Shown here: positions 42,661 through 53,000 of the stretch, one piece after another
Numbering within the stretch: the stretch's first letter is position 1
Layout: the number at the start of each line of letters is the position of its first letter
Source of the DNA: Brachynemurus nebulosus
Taxonomy: Eukaryota; Arthropoda; Insecta; Neuroptera; Myrmeleontidae
Direction of reading: 5' to 3'
Length of the DNA stretch: 64,000 bases
Assembly (NCBI GenBank): GCA_035578155.1
Contig: JAPWDM010000004.1
Coordinates: 33,683,887 to 33,747,886 of the forward strand
Notes under the pieces: model-generated
The model's input: only the letters and a program-made list of their open reading frames with translations
What the model was told of the DNA's origin: nothing
Databases searched by the model: none
Made by a program: the position numbers and the translations under genes

Positions 42661-45600
42661 GACTTTTACGCCAACCTGGCGCTCACTACTCAGTAGGACA
42701 GTACTGGGTAACATTCACCTATACCGGCATTATGCAAGGTATTAGGCTCTGTGGAAGGGTAATGTGCCAAACCAATCCGTAAAAGTACCGTAGTACATTC
42801 ACGGACGGGTTTGTCACATCACTCCTTATATTGTTGTTGTTGTTGCTTGAAACGAGATGTTATGCGTCTATTTTGGTGTATACTGGTTCGTACGACGAGA
42901 CATTTGTGGGAGCGTAGATGTTGGCTCAATGACAGACGGCTGTGAATGCCTAGTTCGTTTTCGTGTCCTCAGAGAATAGGTAGGATTAGGGACAGAGGGA
43001 AGGGAAAGGACTGTTTGTGTTTGTGCGTGTATTCGTGTATGTGTGTGGATGTGTCGTTCTATTTTTCGTTTCTTGGTGTAAATGTGTTCTGGTTCACCAA
43101 ATTGCTCATTAAGATCGGGTGTTCCTGGAATTGCGCATTTAGATGGTACAGAGGTTGACGGACCTTGTGTGTTATTGAGTTGGGGAGGATTGTGCACCCG
43201 AGCGGTAACAGTGACAGTGCGACAGTTGGTCGATCCTCCCTCTCCATCAGACGAATCTGGATCTGTATGTGTGTTAGGTGTTTGTGTTTCAGTGTTAGCG
43301 TATTGTGTGTTTATGTATGTGTGTTGTGTGTCTGTAAGATGAGTGTCAGTGTGTTGTTCACTCACTGTAGATGGCTCAGATGGAGTACAAGCAGATCTTG
43401 TGCTTTCACATATCGCAGTCGGATTCGTATTACTGAGGAACTTCCGTACTATACGACATGTGTTTATGATCACTGCCTTTTGCATAGTGACATATGTGTA
43501 CTTTGGGAGACCCAAGAGGCTCAAGCTATTGTGTAGTGTGTGTGGAATGACCCCGGTGGCACTGAGTACTATTGGAACAATGTAGACATGTTCCATTCGC
43601 CATTGTTGTTTTATTTCGGCTGCGAGATCAGTGTTTTTCTCCAATTTAACTGCGTGTGTTTTTTGTAAGTTATGTGTATTCGGAACCGCAATGTCGATCA
43701 GATAGGTGGTCTTAGTTTGTTTCATTACGAAGGTGATATCTGGTCGATTATGATTTATGGTCTTATCTGTAATAATCGACCGATCCCAGTAAAGTCTACA
43801 GGAGTCATTCTCCGCTACTACTTTTGGTGTGAGCTTGTAGTAAGGGGTTTTATCGGTTATAAGGTGGTGCTTAACCGCTAGTTTCTGGTATATAATTTTG
43901 CCAACCTGGTCGTGACGGTGTTTATATTCGGACTGAGCGAGTTGAGTGCAGGCAGCTGTGATGTGTTGGATCGTTTCAGGTTTGGAATGGCATCTCCGGC
44001 ATGAGTCAGATGTTATTGACGAGTCACGAAGTATGTATTTTGAGTAATTCTTTGGATGAATTACTTGATCTTGTATAGCCAGCATAAATCCTTCAGTCTC
44101 CGGGAAAAGACTTCCTTGACTCAACCAGGCGTACGACGCTGCTTTGTCGACGTTACTCTGGTTAAGATCATGTGGATGTCTTCCATGTAGAGGCTTGCGG
44201 ATCCATTGCTGGATTTTGTCCTCCTTCGTGACCAAGGGGCAAAAACTATCTGGCATTTCTGTGTGTGAGAGGTTTAATGGTGTGTATGCCTTGTCGGCTT
44301 GGATTATTGCATTGTGTAAGTGTGATGTGTGTGTTTTGGTGTAAAAGTATTCTCGCAAGTTATGAACCTGTTTATTATGCGTGTTCCTTATGTCTATAAG
44401 ACCCCGACCCCCTTCGGCTCTTGGCAGCGTCAATCGTTCTATCGCTGCTTTGGGATGATGAATTCGGTATTTGGTCATAAGGACGCGGGTCTTGATCTCG
44501 ATGTTTGTCAAGTCCGTAGGCGTCCATTTGATTACCCCAAATGAGTATGTTAGCACCGGAATTGCGTAGGTGTTAATTGCTTTGATGGTTTTTTTTCCAT
44601 CAAGGTGGGTGTTCAGTAATCTCCGTACACGCGTTAGGTATTGCTGCATCAGGTGTTGTTTTACAGCGCTGTGATCTATACGTTCGTCCTGATTGAATCC
44701 GAGATACCGGTACGACTCTCCCTCGTCCATGGGCTGCATAACAGACTCTGGTTCGAGTTCGAATGCGACCGCATCTCGTTTTCCTCCAGAACGACATTGT
44801 GTTCGACATTTATCGATTCCGAACTCCATACAGAGGTCTCGCGAAACCTCGTTGGAAAGTCCCAGCAGCTGCTGTAATTGATGTTTAGTAGCTGCATAGA
44901 TCTTAATATCATCCATATACATCAGATGTGAGATGGTATGGCGCGAATTCGTTTGCGTACCTACATTGTAACCCTATTTGGTTTCATTTAACAGGCGAGA
45001 AAGTGGATTCATTGCGAGACAAAACCATAATGGACTCAATGAGTCGCCTTGGAATATGCCGCCTCTTACTTGAATAAGGTCGCTTGCTGTTTTTTCATAA
45101 CCAATACTCAAATGTAAGGTCGTTCGCCAATCGGACATGATCGTTCCAAGAAAGTTCACGATACTTGGGTGTATTTTGTACAGCTCCAATACTCTCCGTA
45201 ACCAGGAGTGCGGGACCGAATCAAATGCCTTTTTGTAATCAATAAACGCTGTGTACAGGTTACGTTGTCTCCCTTTCGCTTGTTCCAGTACTACGGAGTC
45301 AATCAGAAGCTGCTCTTTGCAGCCTTGTGACCTCTTTCGACATCCCTTTTGTTCTTCTGTCAGTATGGTGTTAATCTGACAATGCACATTGATCTTTTCT
45401 GCCAGACAGGACGTCAAAATCTTATACACTGTAGGCAAGCAGGTGATAGGCCTATAATTCGCAGGATTTTTTGTATCACTGTTTTTAGATTTCATGTATG
45501 TGATACCCTGCGTTAGGATCTTCGATGTCAGGTTTGGTGTTCTTATAAATAGTGTGAATTGTTCAGCGAGGTACTTGTGTGTTGATGTAAAGTGTTTGAG

Positions 45601-47155
45601 CCAGTAGTTTTGTATGTTATCGATGCCAGGTGCCTTCCAGTTATGCGATCTCTGTAAAGCTCTGGAGACGTCCTCTGTAGTAATGTCCGTATAGGGCATC
45701 TCCGGAAGATGTTCGTTATTCCTTCACTCTGTATCGATCCAGCTGGCTTTGTCATTATGGTCAATGGTGTTGGACCATATATTCGCCCAGAAACTATGGA
45801 GTGCGTTCTTCTCCGGTAGACCATTACTGTCAGTTACCCTGTTCGTTAGAGACTGATAAAACCGTCTCTCGTTTCTGCTGAACGCTTGGTTTTGTCGTCT
45901 GCGTTCAGTACTGGTCTTATATCTTCGTAAGCGCTTCGCTAGTGCTGTTAATTTTTGGTGAAGCGTATCTCTGATCTCTGTGAGTGTTTTATTGGGTTCC
46001 TCGTATTGTGTGTGTACTGTGTGTTTGTGTAATATGTCGTGTATATATTTGTTGAGCCGTTTGGACCTCGTACCCTGTTGGTATTGGGTGATCCTGCCGA
46101 GGTTGCATCGGATGGTGCTGATGCGTTTATTCAATCGTGTTTCCCAGGCAGGGGTTTTGTGTTCCTTCGAGTTGTGCGCTACAGGTGGTGTTACATCGGA
46201 CCCGTTACAACGTATTGCTGCAACGGCTCCACAGTAGATAGCTGTGTGTAACTCGATAAAATTGTCACAAGTTTGCAAGTGTTGAGGCAGTATTATGTTA
46301 TTTAATATTTCAACGATCTCAGCCAATCTACGTGAGGTGTGTTGTTTAGGCAACAAGTACCAATGTGTGGGGTCCGTCCCTTCGAATTCAGTAAGCGCTG
46401 TGTTAAATTCCAGTTCGATCTCTTGCAGTAGGGTGTCATTTACTGCTGTTTCATGGTAGTTAGGCTCATTCTCGACAAGTTGTTGAGTGTCGTTTTGTGT
46501 GGGGCTCCCCATTTCTGGTGGGCCGTCATCGGCCTGACTTTCTTCATTTAGAGCAAATTGATGTGCGACTTGTGTTTTAATAGTGTTTATGAGGGAAGAA
46601 GGTATAAGGTTATTGGTGAAAATGACACGCTTTTGGTCTGCCAGTCTCTGTTCAGTGACGCGATTTAGGTGAGGATAGGTGCGCGCGAACTCTTGATGTA
46701 ATTTCGTACGGTAACCAGTTTTGTCCGTTTCAAGTTTAGTAACTTGGAAGTATGTGCGTACGATGAATTCATTCAGTTCATCTGTCCATTGCATACGCAC
46801 ACGCTTCTTACCAGCTTTAGTGGTCCCCAAAGGGTGCTCCGAGGAAACACTTAAAGTCGGCTGAGCCAAAGGTGTTGGTGGCTCTGTAAGTAGGGCAGTA
46901 GTATTTTGGCTGAAGGTGTTATTACAGCTGACAGGTGGCTGCCTAGAACCCAGCCTGTCGTCACCGCGATCTAAACTGTCACATTCAGTGGTGACCCTGA
47001 TGCGCCCGGTCGCTCCACCGGCAGCGGCATTTTTCCGAGGCTTTTTTTTCCTATTACTCTCCATCCTAATGGGTTGTCCTTTTAGTCGCCTTTTACGACA
47101 AGCAGGACTTACTGTGGGCAAATTCTGCAAAGTGAAGCCCCCACCCACAGGGCGT
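42661..47155 (-). mobile_element. Full-length R4-A element, copy G
   Basis: 4.5 kb, collinear end to end with copy H. The 5' end (ACGCCCTGTGGGTGGG...) abuts (TAA)n following an I-like tail, and the 3' end (CGCCAGGTTGGCG hairpin, then TCTA) abuts (TAA)n. The reading frame has two in-frame stops. Confidence 0.92.
42868..47064 (-). pseudogene. R4-A polyprotein with two nonsense codons
   Basis: Starts at MESNRKKKPRKNAAAGG (47064) and has the same domain order as copy H: Myb-like region (VRMQWTDELNEFIVR), RT with motifs A (YTAFIDYKKAFDSVP), B (GGIFQGDSLSPLW) and C (LMYMDDIKIYAA), CCHC finger (CRRCHSKPETIQHITAAC), nuclease (RPDITFVMKQ ... YLIDIAVP) and a Thr/His-rich tail. TGA replaces a Tyr codon after SWIDTE (about 45719-45721), and TAG replaces a Tyr codon after LNETK (about 44971-44973). 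Everything else is open, so the decay is slight. Several plus-strand cysteine-rich frames across 43.0-43.9 kb are antisense shadows of the nuclease. Confidence 0.92.
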
Positions 47156-47185
47156 TTATTATTATTATTATTTTTTTTTTTTTTA
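47156..47185. repeat. A-run plus (TAA)n tail of I-like copy, target of R4-A copy G
   Basis: On the minus strand AATTT is followed by an A-run and AAT units, and then the R4-A 5' end. Confidence 0.9.
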
Positions 47186-47672
47186 AATTGGGACAGTGTT
47201 GCCGGTGGATGGCGCGGTCAGCAGTGTCCGGCGGCATCGCCATCGAAGGGCATGCGCCGCCAAAACGGGAAAATAATAAAAACGACACATACAGACAGGA
47301 ACACATAAATGCATTAGACAACGGACAAACATACACATGATAAAATTCACCGATGAGCCCTGCCATCCCAGGGCTTCATAACGAGCGGACAGTCCTTGGT
47401 GGCGGTACGCTAAGTACTAGCCAGAACGTCCGGTCACCAAGGACTGAAAAACCAACGATGAAACTCCGAGGTGTATAGGGCCTCGGAGTGAAGAAACCGA
47501 CTAAAAATAAACTGTACAAAAGAAAGACTAGAAGAATATTTTTAAAACAATATCACAGACAAAAACTTATTACGTCTCTGGGGAACCACCGGCTGACCAG
47601 GGACGCAATAAGGGATTAAAACAATACCGCTGTAGAACCATGAAAACTGGTCCACAGCGGCCTAACGTTAAT
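47186..47672 (-). mobile_element. I-like 3' UTR, 5'-truncated, joined to R4-B copy D
   Basis: On the minus strand it begins just before the CCGCTGTGG/CTACAGCGG hairpin and runs to the 3' terminus. The CTCCGAGG/CCTCGGAG stem is perfect. One stem (CGTCCCTGG/CCAGAGACG) has a mismatch. The terminal stem reads GGACA/TGTCC where other copies read GGGTG/TACCC. R4-B 3' UTR sequence precedes it with no gap. Confidence 0.85.
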
Positions 47673-48217
47673 CTAATAAATCCCCGAACCTCGCTGCGAA
47701 ACCATAACAGTGGGAGATTCGAGGGCAGGTCCAATGGATGTCCGAGGACCCGCTCTAAACGGGGCATGGGGTTCAAAGGTGTTCATGAACTCCCGGAAAA
47801 AGTCGTCTCGTGCGACCGAAGCGTGCGGAGCGTCCCGATAATAACTGCTTTTTGCATTGACGCCGCTAACATGTTGGCGTGAGATCTACAAGCCGGAATG
47901 ATGTTAAGATTGCGCACAAAAGAGTTATGCATACCCCCCAGACATCCGATTATAAGTACGACCAAGTGGACCGTATAGCCCGGGTACAGTTGTCGCAGCT
48001 CGTGTATTAGATCTTGATATTTAATCCTTTTTTGCTCCTCCTTTTCGACTATGTTAGTTTCCGCCGGAGCAGAGAACTCGATAACATACATAGTCTGAGA
48101 TGTTAAATCTTGGAGCACAACATCAGGCTTATTAGCGCTCAATTGCCTGGTAGTTGCAACCGGCATGTTCCAAAAGATCTTGCACTTTTGGTTGGCAACA
48201 AAGGATTCTACTTCCGC
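47673..48217 (-). pseudogene. R4-B fragment D (nuclease end, truncated 3' UTR)
   Basis: On the minus strand it begins at AEVESFVANQKCKIFW, just after (TAA)n, and contains the nuclease core (ANKPDVVLQDLTSQTMYVIEF: P-D, then E 13 residues after the D), the conserved VEKEEQKRIKYQDLIHEL and VHLVVLIIGCLGGMHNSF helices, and the C-terminus LRSHETTFSGSS. Its 3' UTR stops at ATTTATTAG and switches to I-like 3' UTR. It is 5'-truncated and cannot be active alone. Confidence 0.85.
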
Positions 48218-48218
48218 A

Positions 48219-48243
48219 TTATTATTATTATTATTATTATTAT
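48219..48243. repeat. (TAA)n between R4-B copies D and E
   Basis: An uninterrupted ATT run on the plus strand. Confidence 0.95.
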
Positions 48244-49943
48244 ACGTAAATATCGCGACTGCACTTCAAAAACCCCCAGGCGGAGGAAAAAGTGTCCGTG
48301 CAGCGTACCAGGTCAGGTACTTCTAGGTCAGGTACGTAATGTCCGTCATACAGCATCCCCTTCCTGGTCTTCCCTACCTAATAAATCCCCGAACCTCGCT
48401 GCGAAACCATAACAGTGGGAGATTCGAGGGCAGGTCCAATGGATGTTCGAGGACCCGCTCTAAACGGGGCATGGGGTTCAAAGGTGTTCATGAACTCCCG
48501 GAAAAAGTCGTCTCGTGCGACCGAAGCGTGCGGAGCGTCCCGATGATAACTGCTTTTTGCATTGACGCCGCTAACATGTTGGCTTGAGATCTACAAGCCG
48601 GAATGATGTTAAGATTGCGCACAAAGGAGTTATGCATACCCCCCAGACATCCGATTATAAGTACGACCAAGCGGACCGTATAGCCCGGGTACAGTTGTCG
48701 CAGCTCGTGTATTAGATCTTGATATTTAATCCTTTTTTGCTATGTTAGTTTCCGCCGGAGCAGAGAACTCGATAACATACATAGTCTGAGATGTTAAATC
48801 TTGGAGCCCAACATCAGGCTTATTAGCGGTCAATTGCCTGGTAGTTGCAACCGGCATATTCCAAAAGATCTTGCACTTTTGGTTGGCAACAAAGGATTCT
48901 ACTTCCGCAGGATCGTAGGGCAAGACTGGTGTTTTGTCAACTTCGTAATGATGACGAAGATAAAAGTAGAGCACACGCAACGCTGCATTATGGCGATGGA
49001 TATAGGTGGATTTAGCATAATAAGAACAACCTGAAGTCAGGTGCATTAAGGTTTCCGGGTATGCTTTGCATGCCCGACACGAGGTATTCGAAACCCCTTT
49101 ATTACCCATCACATATTTTTGGTGTGTTAAGGTGTTCCACACTCCATCTTGAGCTGCCATGATAAAGCCCTCCGTTTCCGATTTAAGTCCATTAGCTCTC
49201 AAGAAAGCCCAAGTGAGTTCGCTCGAAAGGCCAAGGTTGTCAAGATGACGGTAGAACATACCCTGGTGAACTTTGTCGCGATGCTGATTGAGCAGATGTT
49301 GTTGCTCGGCTCTCTTGATTGCCGACTTTTGGCGCGACTGTGATAGTGAAAGAATGTTATCATCACCGTCGCGATTACGCGGATCGAAGGCTAAGCCCAA
49401 GATATCGGCGGCACGTTGCGCTGCTGTGAATAAAAATGCGCCTACGCCAGCAAGCTCGTGATCCCTGACGAGTTGCAATAGCGGGTCTGAACTGTTAAGT
49501 ACACGACAAGCTGTACCTAAGACTATACGGTCATGTAAACGTTCGACTGACAGGAGCCCCCTACCCCCTAGGTCTCGTGGGAGGTAAAGTCGTTGTGTCG
49601 ATGCGCGTGGGTGCAAACTACGATTGAAGTTCATTATTTTTCGCGTGTCTCGGTCTAGTTCCTCCAATTCATTCACATTCCACTTAATTGAGCCAAAAGT
49701 ATATAAAAGGATGGGTATGGCTAACATATTTGTAGCGCTGGTTTTATTCTTCGCCGACAATTCGGAACTCCAAATTTGTCGGAAGAGGCGCTTATATCTA
49801 CTACTTAAGGCGGCCTTCATGTTCTTCACGTCCTGGATGTGACTTTCGCCAACACCAAGGTACTTATAGGTCGCTCCTTCATCAAGATGTTCTATGATGC
49901 TTCCATCCACTAATTGGGCGTGTGAATCAAAATTCGGAACTAG
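48244..49943 (-). pseudogene. R4-B copy E: thumb, finger and nuclease
   Basis: On the minus strand one frame (49973 to 48726) runs from VPNFDSHAQLVDGSIIEHL through the thumb, LPRDLGGRGLLSVERLHDR, the finger CRACKAYPETLMHLTSGC and the nuclease motif NKPDVGLQDLTSQTMYVIEF. A 14-bp deletion near 48740 then shifts the frame, and the rest (VLIIGCLGG ... FSGSS) follows in another frame (48670-48488). This is the best view in the window of the R4-B finger and nuclease. The 5' edge is a join to R4-A sequence at about 49943, and the 3' UTR ends in (TAA)n. Confidence 0.88.
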
Positions 49944-50018
49944 TGTGTTATTGAGTTGAGGAGGATTGTGCACCAGAGCGGTAACAGTGACAGTGCGGCA
50001 GTTGGTCGATCCTCCCTC
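49944..50018 (-). mobile_element. 75-bp R4-A piece fused to R4-B copy E
   Basis: Matches the R4-A region encoding RTVTVTALVHNPPQLNNT (near 50570-50640) and changes to R4-B at ACTAG (about 49939-49943). It is in frame with copy E, giving the hybrid start MHNPPQLNNTLVPNFDSH. Its upstream side abuts (TAA)n. Confidence 0.85.
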
Positions 50019-50051
50019 TCTTATTATTATTGTTATTATTATTATTATTAT
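50019..50051. repeat. (TAA)n at the 3' end of R4-A copy H
   Basis: An ATT run on the plus strand with one GTT interruption. Confidence 0.95.
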
Positions 50052-53000
50052 AGACTTTTACGCCAACCTGGCGCTCACTACTCAGTAGGACAGTACTGGG
50101 TAACATTCACCTATACCGGCATTATGCAAGGTATTAGGCTCTGTGGAAGGGTAATGTGCCAAACCAATCCGTAAAAGTACCGTAGTACATTCACGGACGG
50201 GTTTGTCACATCACTCCCTATATTGTTGTTATTGCTACTTGAAACGAGGTGTTATTCGTCTATTTTGGTGTACACTGGGTCGTACGGCGAGACTTTTGTG
50301 GGAGCGTAGATGTTGGCTCAATGACAGAGGGCTGTGAAAGCCTAGTTCGTTTTCGTGTCCTCAAATGGTAGGTAGGAGTAGGGACACAGGGAAGGGAAAG
50401 GACTGTTTGTGTTTGTGTGTGTGTGTGTGTATGTATGTGGATGTGTCTTTCTATTTTACGTTTCTTGGTGTAGATGTTTTCTGGTTCATCAAATTGCTCA
50501 TTAAGATCGGGTGTTCCTGGAACTGCGCGTTTAGATGGTACAGAGGTTGACGGACCTTGTGTGTTATTGAATTGGGGAGGATTGTGCACCAGAGCGGTAA
50601 CAGTGACAGTGCGGCAGTTGTTCGATCCCCCCTCTCCATCAGACGAATCTGGATCTGTATGTGTGTTAAGTGTTTGTCTTTCAGTGTTAGTGTATTGTGT
50701 GTTTATGTATGTGTGTTGTGTGTCAGTAGGATGAGTGTCAGTGTATTGTTCGCTCACTGTAGATGGCTCAGATGGAGTAGAAGCAGGTCTTGTGCTTTCA
50801 CATATCGCAGTCGGATTCGTATTACTGAGGAACTTCCGTACTATACGACACGTGTTTATGATCACTGCCTTTTGCATAGTGACATATGTGTATTTTGGGA
50901 GACCCAAGAGGCTCAAACTATTATGTAGTGTGTGTGGAATGACCCCGGTGGCACTGAGCACTATTGGAACGATGTGGACATGTTCCATTCGCCATTGTTG
51001 TTTTATTTCGGCTGCGAGGTCAGTGTATTTATCCAATTTAACTGCGTGTGTTTTTTGTAAGTTGTGTGTATTTGGAACCGCAATATCGATCAGATAGGTT
51101 GTCTTAGTGTTTTTCATTACGAAGGTGATATCTGGTCGATTATGATTTATGGTCTTATCTGTAATAATCGACCGATCCCAGTAAAGTCTACAGGAGTCAT
51201 TCTCCGCTACTACTTTTGGTGTGAGCTTGTAGTAAGGTGTTTTATCGGTTATAAGGTGGTGCTTAACCGCTAGTTTCTGATATATGATTTTGCCAACCTG
51301 GTCGTGACGGTGTTTGTATTCGGACTGAGCGAGCTGAGTACAGGCAGCTGTGATGTGTTGGATCGTTTCAGGTTTGGAATGGCATCTCCGGCATGAGTCA
51401 GATGTTATTGACGAGTCACGAAGTATGTATTTTGAGTAATTCTTTGTATGAATTACTTGATCTTGTATAGCTAGCATGAATCCTTCAGTCTCCGGGAAAA
51501 GACTTCCTTGACTCAACCAGGCGTGCGACGCTGCTTTGTCGACGTTACTCTGATTAAGATCATGTGGATGTCTCCCATGTAAAGGCTTCCGAATCCATTG
51601 CTGAATTTTGTCCTCCTTCGTGACCAAACGGCAAAAACTATCTGGCATTTCTGTGTGTGAGAGGTTTAATGGTGTATATGCCTTGTCGGCTTGGATTATT
51701 ACATTGTGTAAGTGTGATGTGTGTGTTTTGGTGTAAAAGTATTCTCGCAAGTTATGAACCTGTTTATTATGCGTGTTCCTTATGTCTATAAGACCTCGAC
51801 CCCCTTCGGCTCTTGGCAGCGTCAATCGTTCTATCGCTGCTTTGGGATGATGAATTCTGTATTTGGTCATAAGGACGCGGGTCTTGATCTCGATGTTTGT
51901 CAAGTCCGTAGGCGTCCATTTGATTACCCCAAATGAGTATGTTAGCACCGGAACTGCGTAGGTGTTAATTGCTTTGATGGTTTTTTTTCCATCAAGGTGG
52001 GTGCTCAGTAATCTCCGTACACGCGTTAGGTATTGCTGCATCAGGTGTTGTTTTACAGCGCTGTGATCTATACGTTCGTCCTGATTGAATCCGAGATACC
52101 GGTACGACTCTCCCTCGTCCATGGGCTGCATAACAGACTCTGGTTCGAGTTCGAATGCGACCGCATCTCGTTTTCCTCCAGAACGACATTGTGTTCGACA
52201 TTTATCGATTCCGAACTCCATACAGAGGTCTCGCGAAACTTCCCTAGAAAGTCCCAGCAGCTGCTGTAATTGATGTTTAGTAGCTGCATAGATCTTTATA
52301 TCATCCATGTACATAAGATGTGAAATGGTATGACGCGAATTAGTTTGGGTACCTACATTATAACCGTATTTGGTTTCATTTAACAGGCGAGAAAGTGGAT
52401 TCATTGCGAGACAAAACCATAATGGACTCAATGAGTCGCCTTGGAATATGCCGCGTCTTACTTGAATAAGGTCGCTTGTTGTTTTTTCATTACCAATACT
52501 CAAATGTAAGGTCGTTCGCCAGTCGGACATGATCGTTCCAAGGAAGTTCACGATACTTGGGTGTATTTTGTACAGCTCCAATACTCTCCGCAACCAGGAG
52601 TGCGGGACCGAATCAAATGCCTTTTTATAATCAATAAACGCTGTGTACAGGTTACGTTTTCTCCCTTTCGCTTGTTCCAGTACTACGGAGTCAATCAGAA
52701 GCTGCTCTTTGCAGCCTTGTGACCTCTTTCGACATCCCTTTTGTTCTTCTGTCAGTATGGTGTTAATCTGACAATGCTCATTGATCTTTTCTGCCAGACA
52801 GGACGTCAAAATCTTATACACTGTAGGCAAGCAGGTGATATGCCTATAATTCGCAGGATTTTTTGTATCACTGTTTTTAGATTTCATGTATGTGATACCC
52901 TGCGTTAGGAACTTCGGTGTCAGGTTTGGTGTTTTTATAAACAGTGTAAAGTGTTCAGCGAGATACTTGTGTGTTGATGTAAAGTGTTTCAGCCAGTAGT

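Noticed and set aside
42946..43881. Cysteine-rich, membrane-like plus-strand frames
   Set aside because: Antisense to the R4-A finger, nuclease and tail. The same frames appear at 50.4-51.3 kb because the element is repeated.
44600..44912. Overlapping small frames on both strands around the RT active site
   Set aside because: Shadows of the R4-A YMDD region, repeated at 52.0-52.3 kb and 37.0-37.2 kb.
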